A stretch of DNA of 15,914 nucleotides from Sphingomonadales bacterium (GCA_004292705.1 RDXA01000391.1:1-15914); one strand, 5' to 3'; positions 1-7,990 are shown, numbered from the stretch's first letter. Made by a program: numbers and translations. Notes: generated by a model from the sequence alone, not told the origin.

Positions 1-2
1 TC

Positions 3-863
3 GTGAGACCCGTGGAGCTGCCTTCCATCCCTGCATGGGATCCCGTACCTGGGCTGTATATCGTTGCGACCCCGATTGGCAATCTCGGTGACATGACTTT
101 GCGCGCACTGGCAGTGCTGCAAGGTGTCTCGCTGATCGCCTGCGAGGATACGCGGGTGACCGGCAAGCTGTTGAAACATTTCGGGATCAAGGCGCGGCTT
201 CAGCGGCTTGACGATCACGCTTCGCCGCAGGTGCGCGCAGCCGTGATCGACGAGGCGAGGCATCAGCCGGTTGCGCTGGTGAGCGATGCGGGGACACCGC
301 TGATCTCTGATCCGGGCTATCGTCTGGTGCGCGAGGCGCGCGAGCGCGGCGTTACGGTGACCAGCATTCCGGGGGCTTGCGCCGCCGTATCGGCGCTTGC
401 GATCGCCGGGCTGCCGAGCGACCGGTTCCTGTTTGCCGGCTTCCTTCCAGTCAAGGACAAGGCCCGGCGCGAAACATTGGCGGGGCTGGCGGAAGTGGCC
501 GCAACCCTGGTGTTCTACGAAACCGCGCCGCGGCTTGAACGCAGCCTTGCCACGATTGCCGAAATCTGGCCCGAGCGCGAGGTGGCGGTGGCGCGTGAAA
601 TCACCAAGCTGCACGAGGAATGCCGCGGTGGTACTGCCGCCAGCCTCGCAGCGCATTATGCCGCGCATCCCCCCAGGGGCGAGATCGTGCTTCTGATCGG
701 CCCACCCGCCGTTGCCGAGGCACCCGTGCTGGACGCCGACGCCCTGCTGCGCGCCGCACTGGCCGAGGCTGGGCCGGGGAAGGCAGCGGGCGTTGTGGCC
801 AGGGCAACCGGGATCGACCGAGCCTTGCTCTATACCCGCGCGCTGGAGCTGAAAGGCGAATGA
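3..863 (+). CDS. rsmI: 16S rRNA 2'-O-ribose C1402 methyltransferase RsmI
   Basis: RsmI uses S-adenosylmethionine to methylate the ribose of C1402 in the 16S rRNA P site, acting with RsmH, which methylates the base. The 286-residue protein shows the tetrapyrrole-methylase fold: TPIGNLGD at about 23-30, CEDTR at 47-51, SDAGTPLISDPG at 94-105 and SIPGACA at 121-127, then a C-terminal AREITKLHEE stretch typical of RsmI. Length is normal for the family (about 280-290). The start used is the GTG at base 3. It sits at the window edge, so an alternative start just outside cannot be excluded. Its stop overlaps the start of yraN (ATGA), indicating translational coupling. The rsmI-yraN-gshB order is common in alphaproteobacteria. 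Family assignment is secure; only the exact N-terminus is uncertain. Confidence 0.95.
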   Translation: MRPVELPSIPAWDPVPGLYIVATPIGNLGDMTLRALAVLQGVSLIACEDTRVTGKLLKHFGIKARLQRLDDHASPQVRAAVIDEARHQPVALVSDAGTPLISDPGYRLVREARERGVTVTSIPGACAAVSALAIAGLPSDRFLFAGFLPVKDKARRETLAGLAEVAATLVFYETAPRLERSLATIAEIWPEREVAVAREITKLHEECRGGTAASLAAHYAAHPPRGEIVLLIGPPAVAEAPVLDADALLRAALAEAGPGKAAGVVARATGIDRALLYTRALELKGE

Positions 864-1237
864 GCGCTCCGCGCACCCCGGATCAACGCCGCGATGCCGA
901 TCAACGCGGGCGGCAAGGCGAGGCCGAGGCAGCGATGTGGCTGGCGAGCCGGGGTTGGCGGATCATTGCTGAACGGGTGAAGACCAGGGCGGGCGAAATC
1001 GACCTGATCGTGCGCCGCCCCGGTCTTGTCGCCTTTGTCGAGGTCAAATGGCGCGCCCGCGCCCCCAGTCTTGCGGACGCCATCGACGAACGCCGCCTTG
1101 CGCGGGTGGCGGCGGCGGTTGAATGCGTGTGGCAGAACTATGCGACAGAGGGTGAGGACATCCGCATCGACGTGATCCTGCTTGCACCGGGCCATAAACC
1201 CACCCACATCGAAAACGCCTGGATGCCTTTCGGCTGA
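860..1237 (+). CDS. yraN: YraN/UPF0102 family endonuclease-like protein
   Basis: A small 125-residue protein of the UPF0102 (YraN) family, which has a restriction-endonuclease-like fold. Its cellular role is not settled. GEIDLI lies at residues 45-50 and VEVK at 60-63, giving the E...D...ExK arrangement of PD-(D/E)xK nucleases. The ATG at 860 overlaps the rsmI stop by ATGA. An open frame continues upstream to 620, but that part lies inside rsmI and shows no family similarity, so the coupled ATG was chosen. Length matches the usual 115-130 residues. Family is confident; nuclease activity is an inference from the motif. Confidence 0.93.
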   Translation: MSAPRTPDQRRDADQRGRQGEAEAAMWLASRGWRIIAERVKTRAGEIDLIVRRPGLVAFVEVKWRARAPSLADAIDERRLARVAAAVECVWQNYATEGEDIRIDVILLAPGHKPTHIENAWMPFG

Positions 1238-1257
1238 CCCTCTCGGAGCTTGAGTGA

Positions 1258-2235
1258 ATGACATTGCGCGTCGCCGTCCAGATGGACCCTATCGACCGGA
1301 TCAATATCGCGGGCGACAGCTCCTTCGCGCTGATGCTGGCGGCCCAGGCGCGCGGCTACACGGTCTATGAATACCATGTCGAAAGCCTGACGCTGGACGA
1401 GGATGACCGGCTGTTCGCCCATGCCTTTCCGGTAAAGGTACAGCGGGTGGAGGGCGATCATTTCACCCGCGGCGAGCAGGTGCGGCTCGATCTCGGCCGG
1501 GATGTCGATGTCGTCCTGATGCGGCAGGACCCGCCGTTCCATATGGGCTACATCACCGCCACCCACATGCTCGAGCGCATCGGCCACGAGACACTGGTGG
1601 TGAACGATCCTGCCAATGTCCGCAATTCGCCCGAAAAGGTGATGGTGCTCAATTACCGCCATTTCATGCCGCCGACGCTGGTGACCCGTTCGGTTGACGA
1701 AGTGCGCCGCTTCATGGCCAAGCACGGCGCGATCGTGGTCAAGCCGATCCACGGCAATGGCGGCAAGGCGATTTTCCGCGTGCCGGAAAATGGCGAGAAC
1801 CTCACCGCGCTGTTCGAGGTGTTCAACCAGACCTGGCCCGAACCGCATATGGTCCAGCCTTTCCTCCCCGAGGTTGCACAGGGCGATAAGCGTATCGTGT
1901 TGATCGATGGCGATGTGGCGGGCGCGATCAATCGCATTCCGGGCGAGGGCGAGTTCCGCTCCAATCTCGCGATGGGCGGTTCGGCGCAACCGACGCAGCT
2001 GACGCCGCGCGAGCAGGAAATCTGTGACGCGCTCGGCCCCGACCTGAAGCGCCTTGGCCTGACATTTGTGGGCATCGACGTGATCGGCGGCCAGTGGCTG
2101 ACCGAGATCAATGTGACCTCACCGACCGGCATTGTCGCCATTGACCGGTTCAACGGCACCGATACAGCCGCCATGATCTGGGATGCGATCGAGCGACGGG
2201 TAGCCGAACGCCCCGCTGTCGCACAGCAAGACTGA
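1258..2235 (+). CDS. gshB: Glutathione synthetase
   Basis: GshB is a cytoplasmic ATP-grasp ligase that joins gamma-glutamylcysteine and glycine to form glutathione, the second step of the pathway. The 325-residue product begins with the family N-terminus (MDPIDRINIAGDSSFALML at residues 9-27). It contains the DPPF segment in the form RQDPPFHMGY, where E. coli has DPPFD. The ATP-grasp glycine-rich loop GNGGKAIFRV and the metal/substrate segment TEINVTSPTG near the C-terminus are also present. Length is close to the bacterial norm (about 315-320). A GGAG ribosome-binding site at 1245-1248 lies 9 bases before the ATG. It follows yraN by 20 bases and precedes a DedA gene by 10, so the four genes probably form one transcript. 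Confidence 0.97.
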   Translation: MTLRVAVQMDPIDRINIAGDSSFALMLAAQARGYTVYEYHVESLTLDEDDRLFAHAFPVKVQRVEGDHFTRGEQVRLDLGRDVDVVLMRQDPPFHMGYITATHMLERIGHETLVVNDPANVRNSPEKVMVLNYRHFMPPTLVTRSVDEVRRFMAKHGAIVVKPIHGNGGKAIFRVPENGENLTALFEVFNQTWPEPHMVQPFLPEVAQGDKRIVLIDGDVAGAINRIPGEGEFRSNLAMGGSAQPTQLTPREQEICDALGPDLKRLGLTFVGIDVIGGQWLTEINVTSPTGIVAIDRFNGTDTAAMIWDAIERRVAERPAVAQQD

Positions 2236-2245
2236 CAGAGGCACC

Positions 2246-2869
2246 ATGACCGAACTCCTGCTCACCCTGCTCGACAAGGGCGGCTATCTCGGCATCTTTG
2301 TGCTGATGATCCTTGAAAACGTGTTCCCGCCCGTGCCCTCGGAGGTGATCCTCGGTGCGGCGGGGGTGCTGGTGGCCCAGGGCAAGATGAATGGCGTTGC
2401 CTTGTGGATCATCGCCACGGCGGGCACCGTCGTGGGCAACCTGTTCTGGTATTGGCTCGGCGTGCGCTGGAGCGAGGAGACCCTCAAGCGCATGATCGAC
2501 CGCTGGGGCCGCTGGCTGACCTTCGAGTGGGACGAATTCACCAAGGCGCGCAATATTTTCCGCAAATATGGCGACTGGATCGTGTTTCTGCTGCGCTTCT
2601 CGCCGCTGCTCAGGACGATTGTGTCGCTGCCGGCGGGTCTGGCCGGGATGAAGCTCTGGCGATTTGTGCTGTTCACCTTTCTCGGGTCGCTGATCTGGAA
2701 CGGGCTTCTGATCCTTGGCGGGCAGGCGCTCGCGGGGCTGATCGACCGCTACGAGACGCTGGCAGGCTACGCCATTGTCGCTGTCGTGGTCGCGGGCATA
2801 GCGGTTTACATCTATCGCTTCGTCACCTGGAAACCGGTCAAGGCGCACGAGGGCGGGGATCAGGTCTGA
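2246..2869 (+). CDS. DedA family inner-membrane protein
   Basis: A 207-residue polytopic membrane protein of the DedA (SNARE-associated/VTT) family. Members are implicated in undecaprenyl-phosphate or phospholipid flipping and in proton-dependent membrane homeostasis. The signature ENVFPPVPSE is at residues 24-33. The RFSPLLR segment at 117-123 carries the two arginines, six apart, known to matter in E. coli YqjA. It is followed by the conserved SLPAGLAGM. Hydrophobic segments lie near 14-44, 50-72, 136-160 and 172-192. The ATG is 10 bases after the gshB stop with a weak purine-rich site. The gene ends 6 bases short of convergent xerC. Family is clear, but which lipid it handles cannot be read from the sequence. 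Confidence 0.92.
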   Translation: MTELLLTLLDKGGYLGIFVLMILENVFPPVPSEVILGAAGVLVAQGKMNGVALWIIATAGTVVGNLFWYWLGVRWSEETLKRMIDRWGRWLTFEWDEFTKARNIFRKYGDWIVFLLRFSPLLRTIVSLPAGLAGMKLWRFVLFTFLGSLIWNGLLILGGQALAGLIDRYETLAGYAIVAVVVAGIAVYIYRFVTWKPVKAHEGGDQV

Positions 2870-2872
2870 TCC
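2857..2872. other. Short perfect hairpin at the dedA/xerC convergent junction
   Basis: GGATCA and TGATCC form a perfect 6-bp stem around a GGTC loop, spanning the dedA stop codon and lying just beyond the xerC stop. No T-tract follows on either strand, so it is not a classical intrinsic terminator. It could slow or stabilise transcript ends from both sides. A stem this short can arise by chance. Confidence 0.25.
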
Positions 2873-2875
2873 ACT

Positions 2876-3766
2876 TCAGCCGCGGGGATGCGCCTTGCGG
2901 TAGTTTTCCAGCAAGCTCGCCGCATCGACGCGGGTGTAGATCTGGGTCGATCCCAGCGAGGCATGGCCGAGCAGTTCCTGTAGTGAGCGCAGGTCAGCTC
3001 CGGCGCTGAGCAGATGAGTGGCAAACGAGTGTCTGAGCGCGTGCGGCGTCGCGGTATCGGGTAGTCCCAGCGCTCGCCGCGCCTGCGCCATGGCCTTCTG
3101 CACCATGCCGGGCGCAAGCGGCCCGCCCTTGGCGCCGCGAAACAGCGGCTCCATGGTGGAAAGCGGCCATGGACATTGCTGCACATATTCCGCCACTGCC
3201 TCCCGGATGACCGGCAGGACCGGCACCACACGCTGCTTGCCGCCCTTGCCGGTGACCAGAAGCACTTCGCCCATGATTGCATCGCGCCCCGTCAGCGAGA
3301 GCGCCTCGGCAATGCGCAGACCCGATCCATACATCAGCAATAGCACCGCGCGGTCGCGCGCGCCGATCCAGTCCTCGCCGGATAGGGCACCGACCATCTC
3401 GGTCAGGTTCACCGCCTCGTCCGGAGTGACGGGGCGGGGGAGCCCTTTCTTGAGGCGCGGCCCGCGCATCCGCGGTGCGGCCGGGTCGGGATCGCCCGCT
3501 TGCCGGCGGGCAAAGGCGATGAAGGCCTTGAGCGCTGAAAGCTCGCGCGCGGTGCTGGCATTGCCGAGCCCGCTTGTCCGGCGAGCGGCGAGGTGCACGC
3601 GCAGATGATGTGCCTCGATCCGGGCGACAGCCTGCCAATCCGCAAGATTCTGTGCCGCCATCAGCCGCTCTGCCGCCGCTACATAGGCACGCACGGTATG
3701 CGGCGAACGGCGGCGGTTATCTGCCAGATGCGCGCGCCACAGCGCAATGACGTCGGCCGCGCTCAT
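2876..3766 (-). CDS. xerC: Tyrosine recombinase XerC (Xer site-specific recombinase)
   Basis: A 296-residue tyrosine recombinase. XerC acts with XerD at dif to resolve chromosome dimers at division. The N-terminal SAM-like core-binding domain covers about residues 1-95. The catalytic domain has R151 (GSGLRIAEAL), K174 (TGKGGKQR), H242 and R245 (HALRHSF), H268 (LLGHASL) and nucleophile Y277 (TQIYTRV), so the active site is complete. The open frame extends upstream to 3862, but that part lies in hemW and is Arg-rich shadow sequence. The ATG at 3764-3766 was chosen because it overlaps the hemW stop by ATGA and gives the normal Xer length. XerC rather than XerD is inferred from overall resemblance. 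There are no phage or transposon genes nearby, which favours the housekeeping recombinase over an integrase. Confidence 0.9.
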   Translation of the reverse strand: MSAADVIALWRAHLADNRRRSPHTVRAYVAAAERLMAAQNLADWQAVARIEAHHLRVHLAARRTSGLGNASTARELSALKAFIAFARRQAGDPDPAAPRMRGPRLKKGLPRPVTPDEAVNLTEMVGALSGEDWIGARDRAVLLLMYGSGLRIAEALSLTGRDAIMGEVLLVTGKGGKQRVVPVLPVIREAVAEYVQQCPWPLSTMEPLFRGAKGGPLAPGMVQKAMAQARRALGLPDTATPHALRHSFATHLLSAGADLRSLQELLGHASLGSTQIYTRVDAASLLENYRKAHPRG

Positions 3767-4914
3767 GCCGCAACCAAGGAGTCGGCGACGATCTCGGCCA
3801 GCAAAGCGTCGAGCACCCCGCGCCCCGGCGGGGCAACACCGATCCGAGACCCTTCGACCCATACGAGCCCGAGAGTTCGCAGGCGGGTGAGAGCGCCCAC
3901 GTCCACCAATCCGGCACGCGGCAGGGCAAATCGGGCGGAGAGCACGTCGAGATTGACGCCCTCGGTCAGACGCAGGCCCATCAGCAGCGCCTCGGCCGCC
4001 TGCTCCGGCACAGCCAGCGCGCGCGCCTCCGCGATCCCGTCACCCTGCGTCGCAATGGCCTTGAGGAAATTCTCGGGCTTCTTGTGTCGCACTGTCGCGA
4101 CGCTGCCCCGCCGCCCATGCGCGCCGGGGCCGATCCCGCAATAGTCCTGGTAACGCCAATAGGCGAGGTTGTGGCGGCTTTGCTCGTCCGCGCGGGCGTG
4201 ATTGCTGGTCTCATAGGCGGGCAGACCCGCTGCCCCGGTCAACTCCTGCGTGATGTCGAACAGTTCCGCGGCTGCGTCATCATCGAGCGGCACCATCCTG
4301 CCGCGCCGCACATCACTGGCAAAGCGGGTGCCGGGTTCGATGGTGAGCTGGTAAAGCGAGAGGTGGCCGGTGCCGAAAGCCAGCGCGCGGTTCAATCGCT
4401 TGTGCCACAGATCGGGGGTGTGGCCGGGCAAAGCGTAGATCAGATCGAAACTGACGCGCGCAAAGTGCGCCTGCGCGGTCTCCAGCGCCGCGAGCGCTTC
4501 ATCCGCCCCGTGCAGCCGCCCGAGAAATCGCAGTTCGGTATCGTCCAGCGACTGCACGCCAAGCGAGACGCGGTTGACTCCGACGCTCGCCAGCGCGGCA
4601 AAATTCGCCGCCTCCACCGATGAGGGGTTGGCCTCCAGTGTAATCTCGATCGCAGGATCGAAGCTCCACAGCCGCTCTGCCTCGGACAGCAGCGCGGCGA
4701 CGAGGGGAGGCAGCATCAGCGAAGGCGTGCCGCCACCGAAAAAGATCGATGTGAGCGCCTCCCCGCCGGCAAGCGCTGCCTCGGCGCGCATGTCGGCGAC
4801 CAGCGCGGCCAGCCAGTCGCCCTCGTCGACGCGCGCCCGGACATGCGAATTGAAATCGCAATAGGGGCATTTCTTAGCGCAGAAGGGCCAGTGGATGTAG
4901 AGCGCGCGCGCCAC
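3763..4914 (-). CDS. hemW: Heme chaperone HemW (HemN-like radical SAM protein)
   Basis: HemW is a radical SAM protein once annotated as coproporphyrinogen III oxidase and now regarded as a heme-binding chaperone. The 383-residue product begins MARALYIHWPF and carries the 4Fe-4S motif C12xxxC16xxC19. It has GGGTPS at 60-65, GVQS at 119-122 and the HemW-type HNLAYW at 248-253. It lacks the long N-terminal extension of true HemN, which supports HemW. The start is a GTG at 4912-4914 with no clear Shine-Dalgarno sequence. In many alphaproteobacteria hemW directly follows rph-rdgB. Here a gene on the opposite strand separates it from rdgB. Its stop is coupled to the xerC start. Confidence 0.93.
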   Translation of the reverse strand: MARALYIHWPFCAKKCPYCDFNSHVRARVDEGDWLAALVADMRAEAALAGGEALTSIFFGGGTPSLMLPPLVAALLSEAERLWSFDPAIEITLEANPSSVEAANFAALASVGVNRVSLGVQSLDDTELRFLGRLHGADEALAALETAQAHFARVSFDLIYALPGHTPDLWHKRLNRALAFGTGHLSLYQLTIEPGTRFASDVRRGRMVPLDDDAAAELFDITQELTGAAGLPAYETSNHARADEQSRHNLAYWRYQDYCGIGPGAHGRRGSVATVRHKKPENFLKAIATQGDGIAEARALAVPEQAAEALLMGLRLTEGVNLDVLSARFALPRAGLVDVGALTRLRTLGLVWVEGSRIGVAPPGRGVLDALLAEIVADSLVAA

Positions 4915-4983
4915 AGGGGGAATTTTCAGCCTCGCTTAACCGTTTGCGCGAAATACTCCCTCCCCGAAGGAAGGTTTCGTCGC

Positions 4984-5526
4984 TTGAGCACCATTGCCCG
5001 CTTTGCCTGTTGTGCCTTGCTTTTGACAGCCGCGCCAGCGCTGCCGCAAGCCCCTGCTGATCCCGTGCCTGACGCGCGCGACTGGATTGATGCGCACAAT
5101 CTTGCCCGCGACGATGTCGGCCTGCCGCCGCTCGTGTGGAGCGACAGGTTGGCGCAAGATGCGGCAGGCTGGGCGCGACATCTCGCCAGCACTGGCCGTT
5201 ATGATCATGCCTCGCCCGATATCCGCAAGGGGCAGGGCGAGAACCTCTGGCGCGGGCCGCGAGGCTACTGGACGGCTTGGGAAAAGGTCGGCTTCTTCGT
5301 CGCGGAAAAGCGCCATTTTCGGCCCGGCAATTTTCCTGATGTTTCGCGCACGGGGCGCTGGAGCGATGTTGGGCATTACACCCAGGTCATCTGGCCGCAG
5401 ACCCGCGAGGTCGGCTGCGCGGTGGCTCACACCTCGAGCGACGAGGTGCTGGTCTGTCGTTACTGGCCGGCGGGCAATGTCTGGGGCCAGCGGATCGACC
5501 CGACCGACCACATCGCCCGGCGTTGA
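4984..5526 (+). CDS. Secreted CAP-domain (SCP/PR-1 family) protein
   Basis: A 180-residue exported protein of the CAP superfamily (cysteine-rich secretory, antigen 5, PR-1). Bacterial members are extracytoplasmic and their function is mostly unknown. The N-terminus, MSTIARFACCALLLTAAPAL, is a typical signal peptide that probably ends near the AxA-like stretch at 21-25. The domain follows with H74, GENLWRG at 85-91, the CAP1 signature GHYTQVIW at 130-137 and the CAP2-like CRYWPAGN at 158-165. C145 and C158 could form a disulfide. The TTG at 4984 was chosen because GAAGGAAGG (4966-4974) lies 9 bases upstream and the signal peptide begins there. The frame stays open back to 4843, but that part is antisense to hemW. 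The gene ends one base from convergent rdgB. Confidence 0.87.
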   Translation: MSTIARFACCALLLTAAPALPQAPADPVPDARDWIDAHNLARDDVGLPPLVWSDRLAQDAAGWARHLASTGRYDHASPDIRKGQGENLWRGPRGYWTAWEKVGFFVAEKRHFRPGNFPDVSRTGRWSDVGHYTQVIWPQTREVGCAVAHTSSDEVLVCRYWPAGNVWGQRIDPTDHIARR

Positions 5527-5527
5527 G

Positions 5528-6157
5528 CTAGGCAGGGAACTGTTCGGCGACAAGCTTCGAAAAGGCATCTGCGCGGTGGCTGATGGCGTGCTTTGCCTCG
5601 GGAGCGATCTCGGCGAAAGTTAGCGCGCTGCCGCTCGGCACAAACACCGGGTCATAGCCAAAGCCCAGCAGACCGCGCGGCGGCCAAGTGAGGGTGCCAT
5701 CGCAGCGCCCCTCGTAGATGGCGTATTCCCCGTCGGGCCATGCCAGCGCCAGCACGCAGTGGAACGCAGCCGAGCGATCGGCGTCTGCGCCTTTTTCCGC
5801 GAGCATTCCTTCGACCTTGCCCATCGCCATGTACCAGTCGCGTCCTGGCGCACCCTCGAACCATTGCCGTTCCGCCCAGTTGGCAGTGTAGACGCCAGGG
5901 CGGCCATCGAGCGCTGTCACCGACAGCCCGCTGTCATCCGCCAGCGCCGCCAACCCCGAAGCTTCCGCCGCCGCCCGAGCCTTGATCAGCGCGTTCTGGG
6001 CAAAGGTGGTGCCGGTCTCGGCGGGTTCGGGCAGGCCGAGCGATCCGGCGGAGATGCACTTGGCCCCGTAGGGATCGAGCAGCGCGCCGATCTCCCTCAG
6101 TTTGTCCGCGTTGTGCGTGGCAATCACGAGGCTACCCGAGCCGAGGCGGCGTGTCAT
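5528..6157 (-). CDS. rdgB: dITP/XTP pyrophosphatase (RdgB/HAM1 family)
   Basis: RdgB hydrolyses dITP, ITP and XTP to monophosphates, removing deaminated purine nucleotides so they are not built into DNA or RNA. The 209-residue product has the substrate-binding ATHNADK at 13-19 and the metal-binding ALADDSGL at 71-78, followed by ALDGRPGVYTANWA. It also has GFGYDP at 165-170 and the C-terminal SHR at 193-195, all hallmarks of Ham1 proteins. Length is normal. The ATG overlaps the rph stop by ATGA, so translation is coupled to RNase PH, a frequent alphaproteobacterial pairing. The gene ends in TAG one base from the end of the convergent CAP gene. Confidence 0.96.
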   Translation of the reverse strand: MTRRLGSGSLVIATHNADKLREIGALLDPYGAKCISAGSLGLPEPAETGTTFAQNALIKARAAAEASGLAALADDSGLSVTALDGRPGVYTANWAERQWFEGAPGRDWYMAMGKVEGMLAEKGADADRSAAFHCVLALAWPDGEYAIYEGRCDGTLTWPPRGLLGFGYDPVFVPSGSALTFAEIAPEAKHAISHRADAFSKLVAEQFPA

Positions 6158-6867
6158 TTCACCGCGTCCAACTGTGCCGCAAAGATCCGGTCGGCACCGA
6201 TCCGGGCGAGGCGCAGCAGGCGCAGCAGGCCTTCCTCGTCATAGGTCGCGCCCTCGGCGGTGGCCTGCACTTCGGCGATCTTGCCGCCCGAGAGCAGCAC
6301 GAAATTGCCGTCGGCCTCGGCGTTCGAATCCTCGTCATAATCGAGATCGAGCACTGGCGTGCCCTTGTAGATACCGCAGGAAATGCCGGCGACCTGCGCG
6401 GCGATCGGATCATGCTTGATATCGCCCGAAGCCATCAGCCCGTTGACCGCCAGTCGCAGCGCGATCCACGCGCCCGAAATCGCAGCCGTGCGCGTGCCGC
6501 CATCGGCCTGGATGACGTCACAATCCAAGGTGATCTGCCGCTCGCCGAGCTTCTGCAGATCCACGACAGCGCGCAGGCTCCGGCCGATCAGGCGCTGGAT
6601 TTCCTGCGTGCGGCCCGACTGCTTGCCCTTGGCCGCCTCGCGTGCCCCGCGGGTGTGAGTGGCGCGCGGGAGCATCGAGTATTCGCCCGTTACCCAGCCT
6701 TCCCCCTTGCCGCGAAGCCACGGCGGCACACCCTTTTCGACGCTGGCGGTGCACAGCACCTTGGTATCACCGAAGCCGATCAATACCGATCCTTCGGCAT
6801 GGCGGGTGAAACCGGTTTCGATGGTGATGGCGCGCATTTCATCGGGCGCGCGTCCTGAAGGGCGCAT
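6154..6867 (-). CDS. rph: Ribonuclease PH
   Basis: RNase PH is a phosphate-dependent 3'-5' exoribonuclease that trims tRNA 3' ends. The 237-residue product starts MRPSGRAPDEMR, the standard family N-terminus. It contains GEYSMLPRATHTR at 61-73, SGRTQEIQRLIGRSLRA at 84-100 with the phosphate-binding R86, and GGTRTAAISGA at 123-133. The frame is open further upstream to 7287, but that part is antisense to hrcA. The ATG at 6865-6867 gives the canonical length and has a GGAG site (complement of 6874-6877) 6 bases upstream. It is first in the rph-rdgB unit and diverges from hrcA across 79 bases. Confidence 0.97.
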   Translation of the reverse strand: MRPSGRAPDEMRAITIETGFTRHAEGSVLIGFGDTKVLCTASVEKGVPPWLRGKGEGWVTGEYSMLPRATHTRGAREAAKGKQSGRTQEIQRLIGRSLRAVVDLQKLGERQITLDCDVIQADGGTRTAAISGAWIALRLAVNGLMASGDIKHDPIAAQVAGISCGIYKGTPVLDLDYDEDSNAEADGNFVLLSGGKIAEVQATAEGATYDEEGLLRLLRLARIGADRIFAAQLDAVK

Positions 6868-6894
6868 GGGGAACTCCGTTTGAGGCTTGCGGGC

Positions 6895-6923
6895 CAATAG
6901 GCGTGGGCCACTTGTCGCGGCAA
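6895..6923 (-). promoter_or_regulatory. Candidate promoter for rph-rdgB
   Basis: On the minus strand TTGCCG (complement of 6918-6923) and CTATTG (complement of 6895-6900) are separated by exactly 17 bases, resembling a -35/-10 pair upstream of rph. The match is imperfect and rests on inspection only. On the plus strand of the same 79-base gap I see no convincing promoter for hrcA, and no CIRCE inverted repeat. Confidence 0.35.
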
Positions 6924-6946
6924 GCGCAAAGACTAAGAAGAAGCGC

Positions 6947-7990
6947 ATGGCCTCGCTCCCCGTCACCGAACTCACCGCCCGTGCCCGCGAGATCTTCCGG
7001 CGCGTGGTCGAGGAATATATCGAGAGCGGGCAGCCGGTCGGATCGAAAACGCTGGCAGCTGACGGCACCTTGAACCTCTCGCCCGCCTCGATCCGCTCGG
7101 TGCTGGCCGATCTGGAGCTGGCTGGGCTGCTCGCAGCGCCGCACACCAGTGCCGGACGCATGCCGACTGACGCGGGCTTGCGCATCTTCGTTGACGGGAT
7201 GATGCGCGTGGCGGAGCCCACGCGCGAGGAGCAGGCCGCAATCGAGGCGCGTCTGGCCGAGGCAGGGCCGGTCGAAGCAGCAATCAAGCAGGCATCGGCG
7301 ATCCTCTCCGATCTCTCGGGGGCGGCGGGGATGGTGCTGGTCGCGCCGAGGGAGCAACGGCTTGCCCAATTCAGTCTCGTCGATCTCGGGCAGGGCCGGG
7401 CGCTGGCGGTGCTGGTGGGTGAAGACGGCGGAGTGGAAAACCGAGTTCTGAACCTGGGAGGAGCGCTCAGCCCCGGCGCGCTTGACCGGGCGTCGAACTA
7501 CATCACCGCACGGCTCGCCGGGCGCACGCTCGCAGAAGCCGCTCTGGCGATGCGTGCCGAGATCAATGCCGGCAAGTCCCAGCTCGACAATGCCAGCCGT
7601 GATCTGGTCGAACGGGGCCTTGCGGTATGGAGCGAAGACGCCGCCGCGCGGCCGATTCTGATTGTGCGCGGCGCGGCCAACCTGCTCGATGAAAGCGCGC
7701 TCGGCGATATTGAGCGGGTGCGGATGTTGCTCGAAGATCTGGAAAGCAAGCAGTCGGTGGCCGAGCTGCTCGATTCGGCGCGTGAGGCCGAGGCGACCCG
7801 TATTTTCATCGGCTCGGAAAACCGGCTGTTCGCGCTTTCCGGCTCTTCGGTCATCGCTTCACCCTACCGCGACCGCGAGGGTAGGGTGGTCGGCGTGCTC
7901 GGGGTGATTGGCCCCACGCGGTTGAATTATGCGCGGGTTGTCCCCATGGTTGATCTCACCGCCCGATCGCTGGGCAAGCTTATCGCTTGA
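6947..7990 (+). CDS. hrcA: Heat-inducible transcription repressor HrcA
   Basis: HrcA represses class I heat-shock genes by binding CIRCE operators, typically upstream of groESL in alphaproteobacteria, and needs GroEL for activity. The 347-residue product begins with the winged helix-turn-helix (LTARAREIFRRVVEEYIESG near the N-terminus). The characteristic GSKTLA, LSPASIRSVLADLE and TSAGRMPTDAGLR segments follow. A central GAF-like domain and the C-terminal GPTRLNYARVVPMVD segment complete the family plan. The start at ATG 6947 was preferred to an upstream in-frame extension (to 6887) because family similarity starts at MASLPVTELTARAR. AAGAAGAAG at 6935-6943 is a weak ribosome-binding site. 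grpE follows 17 bases after the stop, so the two genes form an operon. Confidence 0.96.
   Translation: MASLPVTELTARAREIFRRVVEEYIESGQPVGSKTLAADGTLNLSPASIRSVLADLELAGLLAAPHTSAGRMPTDAGLRIFVDGMMRVAEPTREEQAAIEARLAEAGPVEAAIKQASAILSDLSGAAGMVLVAPREQRLAQFSLVDLGQGRALAVLVGEDGGVENRVLNLGGALSPGALDRASNYITARLAGRTLAEAALAMRAEINAGKSQLDNASRDLVERGLAVWSEDAAARPILIVRGAANLLDESALGDIERVRMLLEDLESKQSVAELLDSAREAEATRIFIGSENRLFALSGSSVIASPYRDREGRVVGVLGVIGPTRLNYARVVPMVDLTARSLGKLIA

Noticed and set aside
1138..1989. A 283-codon minus-strand frame across yraN/gshB
   Set aside because: It is a shadow of gshB in another frame, His/Asp-rich with no motif.
2876..3766. xerC as the integrase of a mobile element
   Set aside because: There are no phage, plasmid or transposon genes, no attachment-site repeats and no tRNA. 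The size and motifs fit a housekeeping Xer protein.
6911..6936. CTTG-N17-ACTAA as an RpoH promoter for hrcA
   Set aside because: The -10 element does not match CYTAT, and the start would fall at about the ATG.
6868..7287. A longer rph with an N-terminal extension
   Set aside because: The extension is antisense to hrcA. The ATG at 6867 gives the canonical 237-residue RNase PH.
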